DNA of 64,000 nucleotides from Hyphomicrobiales bacterium (GCA_021732215.1 JAKFVL010000006.1:310001-374000), one strand, 5' to 3'. Positions 21,393-28,878 are shown, counted from the stretch's first letter. The notes: a model not told the origin generated them from the sequence alone. Numbers and translations are program-made.

Positions 21393-21416
21393 TGGTGCCC
21401 TGGCCGGAATCGACCA
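21393..21416 (-). repeat. Degraded copy of the tRNA-Leu 3' end (putative attachment-site remnant)
   Basis: The 24 bases match the plus-strand reading of the 3' end of the tRNA-Leu at 24983-25067 (CCA tail, acceptor arm and part of the T arm) with two single-base deletions. The orientation is the same as the tRNA. This is the direct repeat expected at the far end of an element integrated into the tRNA 3' end. Confidence 0.7.
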
Positions 21417-21640
21417 TAGCGTACTTATGCCCGAAAAATAAGGGCTTTTGGAAGCCACAAGAAGTCGTACTCACACCGCTTACTCACACCGTTTTCGATG
21501 CCTGATTTGGGCCGGTTCGGTTCTCATCTTGCGGCATTCGTTAACAACATGTCACAGAAAATATTCTGCGATTGTCCGCAGTCCGACGGATTTTCGGAAG
21601 TCGCACGATCCGAAACGCCACGTCCATGTTTTGGAAATGC

Positions 21641-22015
21641 TTACCTGTTGGTAAAGGGATTTTTCCAACCGCCGCGTGGTGCCGCGCGCGGTGGGAATGA
21701 CGTTTCGAGATAGTTCAATATTGTTTCGCGATCCTTGTCGTCGAGCGGCGGCATATTGTGCTTCTGCGACATCAACGCAACCGACTCGTCCCATTGCCGG
21801 CGGTTCATGCCTTGCTGGGCGACGAGTTGGAAGCCGTGACATGCCGTGCAGGCGTAGAACGTCTCGTCGCGCCCCGCCCCGGACGGAAATTCCTCCGGGG
21901 CCTCTTCACGCTGGACGAAGCCAGGCTGCTGCGTTTGCGCATGAAGCTGTTGCACAATAGATGTTACGAGTACGACGAGGGCCGTGCCCGAGATTGCCAA
22001 CCAAGCGCGCCGCAT
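21641..22015 (-). CDS. sorB: Monoheme cytochrome c subunit of sulfite dehydrogenase (SorB-like)
   Basis: A 124-residue periplasmic c-type cytochrome. A signal peptide (AISGTALVVLVTSIVQQLHAQ) precedes one heme site, CTACH, at 56-60. The likely distal ligand is Met88 (KHNMPPLD). Its ATG overlaps the stop of the upstream sulfite dehydrogenase gene by one base (TGATG), so the two are coupled. The arrangement of a Moco enzyme followed by a small monoheme cytochrome is that of SorAB, in which SorB takes electrons from sulfite and passes them to soluble cytochrome c. Confidence 0.82.
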   Translation of the reverse strand: MRRAWLAISGTALVVLVTSIVQQLHAQTQQPGFVQREEAPEEFPSGAGRDETFYACTACHGFQLVAQQGMNRRQWDESVALMSQKHNMPPLDDKDRETILNYLETSFPPRAAPRGGWKNPFTNR

Positions 22016-23256
22016 CAGCCCACCAAAACCGCAACGCGATGCATTTGGTTGCCACCATAACCTTGCGGATTCCAAGACCCGGCAATATGCGGCTGAGCAA
22101 CGCCTCTTGAATCGATTCCGCGCGTCCAGATTTCGTAGTAACCGTCGGACGGAAGCTTCACGACTGACGTCCATCGCTGCCAGTCATACTTGTTCTTCGG
22201 CGCCTGGAGCTTCGCTTTCGTCCAGGTCGCGCCGAAATCAGTCGAGACCTCGACCAGCTTCACCGTGAGATCACCGGCCCAGGCCGCGCCCCGCAATTTT
22301 ATGTCCTTGGTCCCTGCCGCGATCTTTGCGCCATTCGCAGGGCTGGTAATGATCGAGCGCACCGGCATCGATTCGAGATCGCGGAAATTCTTTTCGTCTG
22401 CCTTGTCGCCCGGCACCATCGGTTTGACGGCGACGCGGTATGAGAACTGCCCCATGCCTTGACCGTCGTGATATCGATCGCGGACCCAGATGCGCGTCAG
22501 CCATTTCGCCGAGACCGAGCCCGGCCATCCGGGTATGATCAACCGCAATGGTCCGCCGTGAATGTTCGGCAGCGGCTGCCCGTTGAGCGCCCAGACCAAC
22601 AGATTGTTTTCATCCATCAACTTCTTGATCGGCACCCCGCGGGAAATTGCCTGCTTGCCAGCGTCGCCGGAAAGATGCGGGTCGGAGCCATAGTGCCCGG
22701 TAAAAACCGCGGACGGCTTTACGCCGGCTATCTTGAGAACGTCGGCTAGCCGCACGCCAGTCCATTCGGGACAGCCGACTCCGCCGTTGGTCCACTGATT
22801 GCCCCGCGTTTCTGGAGAAAAGAAGGAGCGGCCATTACCGCCGCATTCCAGCACGATGCGCCGGGTCACGGGTTTGAATTTGGATTTCAGTTCGCCAAGC
22901 GTCATCTCGACTTTGTTTTTGACTTCGCCGTCGATGACGAATTTCCACTGGTCGGGGTCTTTGACTTCCTCGGGAATCTGACCGTTGTTGCGCACGAACA
23001 GCTTTTCGGTGGGCGTCGTGTCGTCGTCGAGCAGGTTTTCCGGCGTTTCCGCGACCAGTGGCCTATCTCCGAGCAGCACGAGCTGGTCGTTCTTTCCGGG
23101 ATATTTGAGGTACTGCGGGCCTTTCGGCGCAGCAGGAGCTGCGGCTTGGGCGAATGCCTTGCCAGTGCTTACGGCTGGAAGTGCGCCAACCATCCCGGCA
23201 CCGACGGCGGCAGCACTGCCAAGAAAGAAGCGACGATTCAGCAGATCATCCAACAT
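22015..23256 (-). CDS. sorA: Sulfite dehydrogenase molybdopterin subunit (SorA-like)
   Basis: A 413-residue molybdenum enzyme of the sulfite oxidase family. A twin-arginine signal (NRRFFLGSAAAVGAG) exports it folded. The molybdenum-ligating cysteine is Cys138 in VLECGGNGR. The following GCPEWTGVRLADVLKIAG and HGGPLRLIIPGWPG are typical of the Moco domain, and a C-terminal Ig-like dimerisation domain follows. It would oxidise sulfite to sulfate. SoxC-type sulfane dehydrogenases are relatives, but no sox genes occur here and the partner is a SorB-like monoheme protein. AGGAGG lies four bases before the ATG. Confidence 0.87.
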   Translation of the reverse strand: MLDDLLNRRFFLGSAAAVGAGMVGALPAVSTGKAFAQAAAPAAPKGPQYLKYPGKNDQLVLLGDRPLVAETPENLLDDDTTPTEKLFVRNNGQIPEEVKDPDQWKFVIDGEVKNKVEMTLGELKSKFKPVTRRIVLECGGNGRSFFSPETRGNQWTNGGVGCPEWTGVRLADVLKIAGVKPSAVFTGHYGSDPHLSGDAGKQAISRGVPIKKLMDENNLLVWALNGQPLPNIHGGPLRLIIPGWPGSVSAKWLTRIWVRDRYHDGQGMGQFSYRVAVKPMVPGDKADEKNFRDLESMPVRSIITSPANGAKIAAGTKDIKLRGAAWAGDLTVKLVEVSTDFGATWTKAKLQAPKNKYDWQRWTSVVKLPSDGYYEIWTRGIDSRGVAQPHIAGSWNPQGYGGNQMHRVAVLVG

Positions 23257-23333
23257 GCATCCTCCTGGTCCCGGGACATATTCCCGCAAGAAGATGAAAC
23301 GCACGACACGCCGTTTTTATTCCAGATGCTGCT

Positions 23334-24134
23334 TTAGACTGTGCAGGCCGCCCCGGTCTTGGTCACATCCCGCAATGCAAAGCGCACGCTATCATCGATT
23401 AATTGCTTCGGGTCCGCGAGGCGCGCCACGGCCTCGGCCAGCCGATCGATCCGGGCAGGGTTCATCCCCTTGGACATAAGGGCGTAGCCGGTGCTTTGGT
23501 CGCGCCAGGCTCGGACACGAATTTCACCGGTGTCGAATTGCTGGGGCACCGGGCCGACGCCAGCCTGTGGTAAACCGATCCACAATCCTACCATGCATCC
23601 ATGCGGGCCACGGTAACCGATTAACATGGGCTCGCTTCCAGCCAGCGGCGGCGCTGCTGCGACGTAAACAAGCTTGAGTTCAGCGTCAGAAAGGTCAAGA
23701 GGCCGCGCAGCCCTGGTTACGCCAATGATGACGATCGGAGTACCTCCAACGTCGTGCTTCGACGCGGATTCGATCCAATGCCGCTGCGCAGTCAAGGCAG
23801 CATCAAGCCAGTCGTGATCAGCGCGTGAACCAAGATAGAGCCAAGCCAACAGGCCAATCGCTATAAACAGCGCCAGACCCGCCGCAATCCCATAAACGCG
23901 CCATGACGCACGGCGATGTTGTCTGAATCCATATGGCAATGGAGGAACTTGGCTCACCGGATTTTCGAGAGCGATTGTGCTGGCCTTCAACTTCGACAAA
24001 GTAGCGATGCGTGCGGCCAGCCTCGCGTCTTGTGCCGCCGCTGCCGCGACTTGGGCCGACGTGATGAGATCAAGCTCTCCATCGACATAGGCGTTCAGGA
24101 TACCCCAGGTCATCTCGGTCTCATCTATGGTCAT
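23334..24134 (-). CDS. Transmembrane anti-sigma factor
   Basis: A 266-residue protein beginning MTIDETEMTWGILNAYVDGELD, the N-terminal pattern of anti-sigma domains that clamp ECF sigma factors. No HxxxCxxC zinc motif is present. One membrane helix (VYGIAAGLALFIAIGLLAWLYLG) separates the cytoplasmic sigma-binding part from a periplasmic sensor-like region with a Cys near the C terminus. Its ATG overlaps the sigma gene stop (ATGA), so both are made together. It probably holds the sigma factor inactive until an envelope or sulfur-related signal. Confidence 0.82.
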   Translation of the reverse strand: MTIDETEMTWGILNAYVDGELDLITSAQVAAAAAQDARLAARIATLSKLKASTIALENPVSQVPPLPYGFRQHRRASWRVYGIAAGLALFIAIGLLAWLYLGSRADHDWLDAALTAQRHWIESASKHDVGGTPIVIIGVTRAARPLDLSDAELKLVYVAAAPPLAGSEPMLIGYRGPHGCMVGLWIGLPQAGVGPVPQQFDTGEIRVRAWRDQSTGYALMSKGMNPARIDRLAEAVARLADPKQLIDDSVRFALRDVTKTGAACTV

Positions 24135-24655
24135 TTCCGCTGGCCTCGCAATGACTGCATCGGCCTTAAATTGTCTTCGGCGATCACTTCCAATAGTGAC
24201 AAGCGTCCGCGGCTCAGTCTGCTCATGACCGTTCCGATAGGAATATCGAGAACGGTGGCTACATCCGCGTACTGGAAACCCCACAAATCGACGAGTTCGA
24301 TGACCTCGCGGTAGAGCGGATCGATCTTGCCTAGACCCTGTCTCACCGTGATTTCGGCAATCACCTGATCGTCGAAACTCCAAATACCTTCAACCGGAAG
24401 CGTGAAGCCAACATCAGCCCGAATCACCCTGCGCCGGTGTTGATCTATCCAGGCATTCCGAACAATCTTGAAAAGCCACGCGCGGGCCGCATTCTGGTCG
24501 ATCGGCGCATTGAGACTGGCGAGCGCATTGAGCGCGGCCTGCTGAATCAAATCGCGCGCGTCATCGGCGTCGTTTGTCAGCGCGCGAGCATAGCCGAACA
24601 ACCGACTCCAGTTTAGCTCCAGAGCAATCTCGATCGCGCGTCGTGGCGTCAGCAT
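24131..24655 (-). CDS. ECF-type RNA polymerase sigma factor
   Basis: A sigma-70 family factor of about 174 residues with only regions 2 and 4. Region 2 reads LFGYARALTNDADDARDLIQQAALNALASL and contains the -10 recognition helix. Region 4 ends with FQYADVATVLDIPIGTVMSRLSRGRLSLLEV, the -35 recognition HTH. It overlaps the anti-sigma gene, and sorAB lie next in the same direction, which suggests they form its regulon. The frame is open to 24751. The ATG at 24655 with GGAGG just before it is preferred, and ATG 24685 is an alternative. Confidence 0.85.
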   Translation of the reverse strand: MLTPRRAIEIALELNWSRLFGYARALTNDADDARDLIQQAALNALASLNAPIDQNAARAWLFKIVRNAWIDQHRRRVIRADVGFTLPVEGIWSFDDQVIAEITVRQGLGKIDPLYREVIELVDLWGFQYADVATVLDIPIGTVMSRLSRGRLSLLEVIAEDNLRPMQSLRGQRK

Positions 24656-24742
24656 GCCCTCCAGACTAGCCAGATCGAGCCACATTGCCAATTGGGCACA
24701 GCCCAAACTGACGGGTACAGAATCGATCAGGAGCTTTTCATC

Positions 24743-24795
24743 CCGGATCAATCGTTTCAGTCCGGTGCCGAAGTATGGTTGCCGGCCGGATCAAT
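24743..24795. repeat. Two direct repeats CCGGATCAAT upstream of the sigma factor gene
   Basis: The 10-mer CCGGATCAAT occurs at 24743-24752 and 24786-24795, between the sigma gene and the small ORF on the other strand. The position suits a regulator or autoregulatory sigma site. No consensus promoter could be assigned. Confidence 0.35.
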
Positions 24796-24853
24796 TATTC
24801 GGAGCAGGAGGATCGGCCAGCGTGGAGCGCGCCGACGTAAAGGAGAAATTGAA

Positions 24854-24904
24854 ATGGGTAGCAAAGAGTACGATCGTTGCGGCAACTGCGCCGTCACGAT
24901 GTGA
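24854..24904 (+). CDS. Possible 16-residue cysteine peptide, divergent from the sigma/anti-sigma genes
   Basis: The codons read MGSKEYDRCGNCAVTM and then TGA. AAAGGAG ends eight bases before the ATG, as good as any ribosome site in the window. The peptide has a CGNC pair. It is divergent from the sigma operon inside the putative island. It may be a leader peptide, a metal-binding or RiPP-like precursor, or chance. It is too short to judge by homology. Confidence 0.3.
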   Translation: MGSKEYDRCGNCAVTM

Positions 24905-24982
24905 CAGATCACGGAAAAATTCCAGAAGCGGCTGTGCTGCAGTGGCTTTTGAGAATCTATGAGTCGCTATGAGAAGAGTGTT

Positions 24983-25067
24983 TGGTGCCCCTGGCCGGAA
25001 TCGAACCAGCACTCCTTGCGGAACTCGATTTTGAGTCGAGCGCGTCTACCAATTCCGCCACAGGGGC
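24983..25067 (-). tRNA. tRNA-Leu (anticodon CAA)
   Basis: Read on the minus strand, the acceptor stem is GCCCCTG / CAGGGGC, followed by discriminator A and an encoded CCA. The D arm contains GAATTGGTAGACGC as in leucine tRNAs. The anticodon stem CTCGA / TCGAG encloses the loop CTCAAAA, giving anticodon CAA. A long variable arm (TTCCGCAAGGAGT) and the T arm GCTGG-TTCGATT-CCGGC follow. The length is 85 bases. The 3' end is the putative integration site of the neighbouring island. Confidence 0.96.
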
Positions 25068-25112
25068 AATCGTGACACCTGTGAAAACGGGTCGCGAAGC
25101 CGGCGGACTATA

Positions 25113-25161
25113 GAGCATGATCCCGAAAAGAGGAAACCGGTTTTCGGATCAGATCATGCTC
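25113..25161. repeat. Palindromic intergenic repeat, GAGCATGATC family, copy 1
   Basis: The element begins GAGCATGATC and ends GATCATGCTC with a partly paired CGAAAAG / TTTTCGG interior. A second copy lies at 25291-25339 and a diverged form at 36909-36980. Similar palindromes are common in Bradyrhizobium-group genomes. Confidence 0.8.
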
Positions 25162-25290
25162 CAAATAAAAGAAAAACGACGTCCACACAATTGATCGACC
25201 GCCGCCGGTCAACCGGATGTGCGCACCCCGCGAAGGGCGAATGCTCGACAGCGGCGGCGGTCCGGTTTACCACGGTTCATGTTTTGATTG

Positions 25291-25339
25291 GAGCATGATC
25301 TTTTCGGAAAGCCGGCGCCCACTTTTCCGGATCATGCTC
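25291..25339. repeat. Palindromic intergenic repeat, GAGCATGATC family, copy 2 (contains the likely dsbB start)
   Basis: The ends are GAGCATGATC and GATCATGCTC and the interior pairs CTTTTCGGAAAG with CTTTTCCGG. The ATG at 25334 used for the DsbB gene lies in the right arm. Confidence 0.8.
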
Positions 25340-25885
25340 GGCAACGGGATTGCCGCCGTGACCACTGGAATTGACTCGTCTTTCAATACCGAGCGGCCGG
25401 GCGTGCTCGGCGCCACGGGGCTGGCGTGGACCGTGTTCGCGCTGGCGCTCGCAACGCTGGCAGGCGCGTGGTTTTTCCAGCTCGTGCTCGGGTTGAAGCC
25501 CTGTCCGCTCTGTCTTGAACAGCGCTACGCCTATTACGTTGCGATCCCGCTCGCGGCGGCGGTGGCGATCGCGTCCGGCCGCGTCAGCCGCCGGACCGTT
25601 GCGATCGGATTTGCCATGATCGCACTGGCGATGCTGGCGAATGCGGGTCTCGCGCTCTATCACGCCGGCGTCGAGTGGGGCTTCTGGCCCGGTCCGAGCG
25701 ACTGCTCGGGGCCGATGATCGATCTGAATTCAGGCAGCCTGCTGGACCGCATCGGAAAAGTGAAAGTCGTGCGCTGCGACGAGGTGCAGTGGCGTTTCCT
25801 CGGTCTGTCGCTGGCCGGATACAACGTGCTGATCTCGCTGATGATCGCGGCGATCGCCGCGCGGGGTGTGCGAGCCGCGAGATAA
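25334..25885 (+). CDS. dsbB: Disulfide bond formation protein B (DsbB family)
   Basis: An inner-membrane protein of about 183 residues with four helices that reoxidises DsbA with quinone. The first periplasmic cysteine pair is Cys57 and Cys60 (KPCPLCLEQR), the family signature. The second pair is Cys124 (SDCSGP) and Cys148 (VVRCDE). The frame is open to 25217, but its first 39 residues are encoded by a palindromic repeat and look unlike protein. The ATG at 25334 lies at the repeat's edge, and a GTG at 25358 is an alternative. Confidence 0.87.
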   Translation: MLGNGIAAVTTGIDSSFNTERPGVLGATGLAWTVFALALATLAGAWFFQLVLGLKPCPLCLEQRYAYYVAIPLAAAVAIASGRVSRRTVAIGFAMIALAMLANAGLALYHAGVEWGFWPGPSDCSGPMIDLNSGSLLDRIGKVKVVRCDEVQWRFLGLSLAGYNVLISLMIAAIAARGVRAAR

Positions 25886-25904
25886 GCTGGTCGTCCGCCA
25901 TCGT

Positions 25905-26026
25905 CATTGCGAGCCACCGGGTCTCGCCTTGGGCGAGCCTGATGACAGGCTCCGCGAAGCAATCCAGTCCATACCACGGCCTCTGGATTGCTTCGTCGCT
26001 GATGCTCGTCGATGCTCCTCGCAATG
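25905..26026. repeat. Palindromic repeat with CATTGCGAG ends
   Basis: The outer arms are CATTGCGAG (25905-25913) and CTCGCAATG (26018-26026). Inner arms are GCGAAGCAATCCAG (25954-25967) and CTGGATTGCTTCG (25983-25995). It fills the gap between two convergent genes. Repeats of this appearance are frequent in Bradyrhizobium-type chromosomes. Confidence 0.8.
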
Positions 26027-26044
26027 GCCGAACGGGCGTTCGCG

Positions 26045-27034
26045 CTAGTCGTCCGCATCCACTTGTGGCTTGCCGAACAGATGAACGATGCCGGGCGTCG
26101 TGATCGACACGAACATGAATCGCGACAGATGATGAGCGCCGACAAACAGCGGATCGATGTGCAGCGTCAGCGCCAGCGCCAGCATCGCGTCCATCGCACC
26201 CGGCGCGAACGCCACCACCGTGTCGCTGAATGATGCGCCGATCACCAGCACCATAAAGGCGACGAAAATTGCGGAGATCGAGGCGGCGATCAGAAACGAG
26301 CCGAGCGCCGCCTTCAGATGGCTGACGAAGGTGCGGACGCGGATTCTGGCGAAGCGCGTTCCGATCAGGGTGCCGATGCCGATCAGTGCCGCGGCGTAAA
26401 GTTCGCGTGGCAGGCCGCCATGAACGAAACCTGTGCCGTGCAGCACTGCCGATCCAAGCATCGCGCCGAACATCCAGCTCGCAGGGAAATTCAACCGGTG
26501 CAGCACATACGACACCAGCACCGCGGTCGCGGCGAGCAGGATCAGCGCCCAGACGGGGGCTGTCTCGAACTGGCCGGAGACAGCCGATAGTCCCGCGGTG
26601 CCGGTCAGCGCCAGCAGGATCGGCAGCGCCGCCGTCAATACGATGACCCGAAACGTCTGAACGACGGCGATGCCGGCTACATCGGCGCCCTTCTCGTTGG
26701 CGAGCATGGTGATCTGCGACAGCGCGCCGGGCGTGCCGGCCAGAAGCGCCGAGGTGCGGTCCCAGCCATGAATGCGCTGCAAATAGAAGCTCGACGCAAA
26801 CGTCGCGCAGAACGTCGCCGCGGCGAGCAGCGCGATACTGGCGGGATATCGCGCCATGCCGGATATCAATTCCGGTGTCACCATCGAGCCGAGCGAGACG
26901 CCGAGCGTCATCAGGATGGTTTGCACGATCAGCGGCGGCATCGCCAGCGGCCGTCCCGCCATCGCGGCAGCCCCGACCGCGATCATCGCGCCCGAAATCA
27001 AACCGCCAGGCAAATGGATCGCTGCGAACAGCAA
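26045..27034 (-). CDS. AbrB-family (duplicated) membrane protein
   Basis: A polytopic membrane protein of about 329 residues from the family annotated AbrB / ammonia monooxygenase-like, made of two repeats of helices. Repeat 1 contains HLPGGLISGAMIAVGAAAMAGRP and repeat 2 LNFPASWMFGAMLGSAVLHG, which share the G-x-x-x-G-A pattern. Function is unknown; the family name is historical and does not imply DNA binding. The TTG at 27034 is the only usual start codon near, but plausible protein sequence (ILHAAEAIAIGAAGG) continues upstream in frame without an ATG, GTG or TTG. The true start is unresolved. Confidence 0.72.
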   Translation of the reverse strand: MLFAAIHLPGGLISGAMIAVGAAAMAGRPLAMPPLIVQTILMTLGVSLGSMVTPELISGMARYPASIALLAAATFCATFASSFYLQRIHGWDRTSALLAGTPGALSQITMLANEKGADVAGIAVVQTFRVIVLTAALPILLALTGTAGLSAVSGQFETAPVWALILLAATAVLVSYVLHRLNFPASWMFGAMLGSAVLHGTGFVHGGLPRELYAAALIGIGTLIGTRFARIRVRTFVSHLKAALGSFLIAASISAIFVAFMVLVIGASFSDTVVAFAPGAMDAMLALALTLHIDPLFVGAHHLSRFMFVSITTPGIVHLFGKPQVDADD

Positions 27035-27178
27035 GCCGCCTGCCGCGCCGATCGCGATGGCTTCGGCGGCATGAAGGATATCGGAGCGGGAGAGGAAAGG
27101 GAGTTTGATCGCGCGATCCAGCTCAAGGTGAAACGAAGCATGCCTTTATGGCAAATCCGGCGTGAGGCGACAAATGCG

Positions 27179-27345
27179 CTAGTGGTCCGATTCTAACATT
27201 CGCATCCCGTCTCGGAGGCACTCTTGCGAATGTCAGAATCAAAGGACCACCAGCAAGTATCAGATTCTGGTGGAGTTCAGGATTTGACGTTCGCATGGCG
27301 AGTCCGCGGCAAGATGGGTAGCGAACGTCAAATCCACTCCACTGG
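27179..27345 (+). repeat. Double-hairpin CTAG element, copy A1
   Basis: The 167-bp element has two tandem hairpins. Hairpin 1 pairs GATTCTAACATTCGCA with TGCGAATGTCAGAATC. Hairpin 2 pairs GGATTTGACGTTCGC with GCGAACGTCAAATCC. It begins CTAG; the other three boundary tetramers have drifted (CCAG, CTGG, CTGG). It lies between the divergent AbrB-family and secreted-protein genes. The interval 27035-27493 holds no other supported feature. Confidence 0.88.
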
Positions 27346-27493
27346 CGCATGGCGCGCGCCGCATGAATGCAGTCGGCCGCCCCGGCGTTGCAGGACGGGC
27401 GGGCCCAGAGTCCATCCCTAAAAGCCGTACTTCATTTTTTTCAGAACGCGCTAGAATAGGCTCGGCTCGTATGGGCTTTGGGAGGAGACACAA

Positions 27494-28015
27494 ATGAGAA
27501 CACTGTCGGGATACCTCATCGCCGCGGGCGCGCTGGTGGCCGGGACAATGGTCGTCACGACATCGCCGGTTCAGGCGCTGACTTTGCAGGAATGCAGCGC
27601 CAGATACGGCGCAGCGAAAGCTGCCGGAACGCTTGGCAGCCAGACATGGAACGAATTCCGCAAATCGCAATGCGGCGCGGAGGATACGGCCGTGAAGCCT
27701 GCGGAAGCTCCGGTCCAGGTTGCGCAACAGGTCGCGCAAGCCAAATCCGAGGCGAAGCCGGAGGCGAAATCGGAATCGAAGCCTGCCAAGAGCACCAGGA
27801 AGGAAAAGAAGGAAGATGCCAAACCCTCCGGGCCTGCCGTATTCCCGACCGCGATCTCGCCGAAATACGCCAAGGAAAAGGAAGCCAGGCAGCGCATGAA
27901 GACCTGCCTTGACCAGTACAACGCCAACAAGGCGGCCAACGCTAACGGCGGCCTGAAGTGGATTCAGAAGGGCGGCGGCTATTACAGCGAATGCAACAAG
28001 AAGCTGAAAGCGTGA
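27494..28015 (+). CDS. Secreted protein with two Cys-framed repeats
   Basis: A 173-residue protein of unknown function after a GGGAGGAGA ribosome site. A signal peptide (AAGALVAGTMVVTTSPVQA) leads to two related modules (C-x3-Y-x-A-x-K-A-A-x3-G-x3-W, ending in a second Cys), one just after the signal and one at the C terminus. A Lys/Glu/Ala-rich linker of about 60 residues joins them. The layout recalls small periplasmic PsiF-like repeat proteins. It is transcribed on its own. Confidence 0.78.
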   Translation: MRTLSGYLIAAGALVAGTMVVTTSPVQALTLQECSARYGAAKAAGTLGSQTWNEFRKSQCGAEDTAVKPAEAPVQVAQQVAQAKSEAKPEAKSESKPAKSTRKEKKEDAKPSGPAVFPTAISPKYAKEKEARQRMKTCLDQYNANKAANANGGLKWIQKGGGYYSECNKKLKA

Positions 28016-28053
28016 TCCCTGCTGTGTGATCGCTTCGCCATGATCCTGGCCGC

Positions 28054-28878
28054 GTGAGCTTCGTCGCACGCCACAAATCGAAGGCGATCCGCGCGTTCTC
28101 GTGGATCGTCGGGATCGTTGGCGGATATTTGCTGGTCGCCTACCTCACGGTGCCGGCGCTGTGGCGGCACTACGAGCACCAGCGCAAGCTCGACGGCTTG
28201 CCGATGGTCACCACCACCGCGCAGGGCATTCTGGGCGATCCGATCAACATCGGTTTTGTCGGATCGATGAACGACATTCTCTGCGCCATGGGCAAGGCAG
28301 GCTGGCTGCCCGCCGATCCGATCACGTTCAAATCGAGCCTCGAGATTTCCGAGAGCGTCGCGCTCGATCGGCCGTATCCGAAGGCCCCGGTCAGCAACCT
28401 GTATTATGCCGGCCGTCACCAGGACATTGCCTTCGAGAAGCCGGTCGGCGGCAGCGCCGATCAGCGTCACCATTTGCGATTGTGGGAGGTCCTGAAGGAC
28501 GGCAGCGAAGGCCGCCCGGTCTGGCTCGGCGCCGTCACGTTCGATCGCAGCGTGGGATTGAGCCGCTACACCGGCGAAATCACCCATCACATCGGCCCGG
28601 ACATCGATCTCGACCGCGCGCTGATCGAGACCGATCTTCAGAAAGCGGGCATGATCGCGGCGCGCTACCAGGTCACCGGCATCGGACCGACCTTGCGCGG
28701 CCGCAACGGCGGCGGCGATCTCTACTTTACCGATGGCGAGGTATGGATGATGCGGCTGGTGGAGAACTGCCAGCGCCGCGTTCCGCCGCCGATCTTCCTG
28801 CCCAGCCCGCCGGCAACGCAATTCAAGGATACGATCTGGAAAAGTGTGGCGGATCTCTATCGCGGATCGCAGCAGTGA
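28054..28878 (+). CDS. LssY C-terminal domain protein, membrane-anchored
   Basis: A 274-residue protein with one N-terminal helix (FSWIVGIVGGYLLVAYLTV) and an LssY-C domain: GDPINIGFVGSMNDILCAMGKAGWLPADPIT, SLEISESVALDRPYPKAPVSNLYYAGRHQDIAFEKPVGG, and HLRLWEV. The domain occurs in envelope proteins and at the C terminus of some PAP2 phosphatases. Its activity is not established. The start is GTG. It lies 38 bases after the secreted repeat protein, so the two may be co-transcribed. Confidence 0.8.
   Translation: MSFVARHKSKAIRAFSWIVGIVGGYLLVAYLTVPALWRHYEHQRKLDGLPMVTTTAQGILGDPINIGFVGSMNDILCAMGKAGWLPADPITFKSSLEISESVALDRPYPKAPVSNLYYAGRHQDIAFEKPVGGSADQRHHLRLWEVLKDGSEGRPVWLGAVTFDRSVGLSRYTGEITHHIGPDIDLDRALIETDLQKAGMIAARYQVTGIGPTLRGRNGGGDLYFTDGEVWMMRLVENCQRRVPPPIFLPSPPATQFKDTIWKSVADLYRGSQQ

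Larger units (their letters stand above)
21417..24982. mobile_element. Candidate small genomic island next to tRNA-Leu
   Basis: The segment lies between the tRNA-Leu 3' end and its degraded repeat and contains only a sulfite dehydrogenase pair, an ECF sigma/anti-sigma pair and a tiny ORF. No integrase or transposase remains, so it would be an old, fixed insertion. The call rests on the paired tRNA 3' ends and their correct polarity; composition was not measured. Confidence 0.5.
24656..24982. other. Interval between the sigma factor gene and tRNA-Leu
   Basis: About 330 bases with no conventional gene. It holds the CCGGATCAAT repeats and the possible 16-codon ORF. The stretch from 24905 to the tRNA shows nothing further that can be supported. 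Confidence 0.5.

Noticed and set aside
24854-24949. Read-through of the small cysteine ORF at its TGA as selenocysteine, giving an extra CC pair
   Set aside because: No SECIS-like structure could be recognised and no selenoprotein machinery is in view; ordinary termination is simpler.
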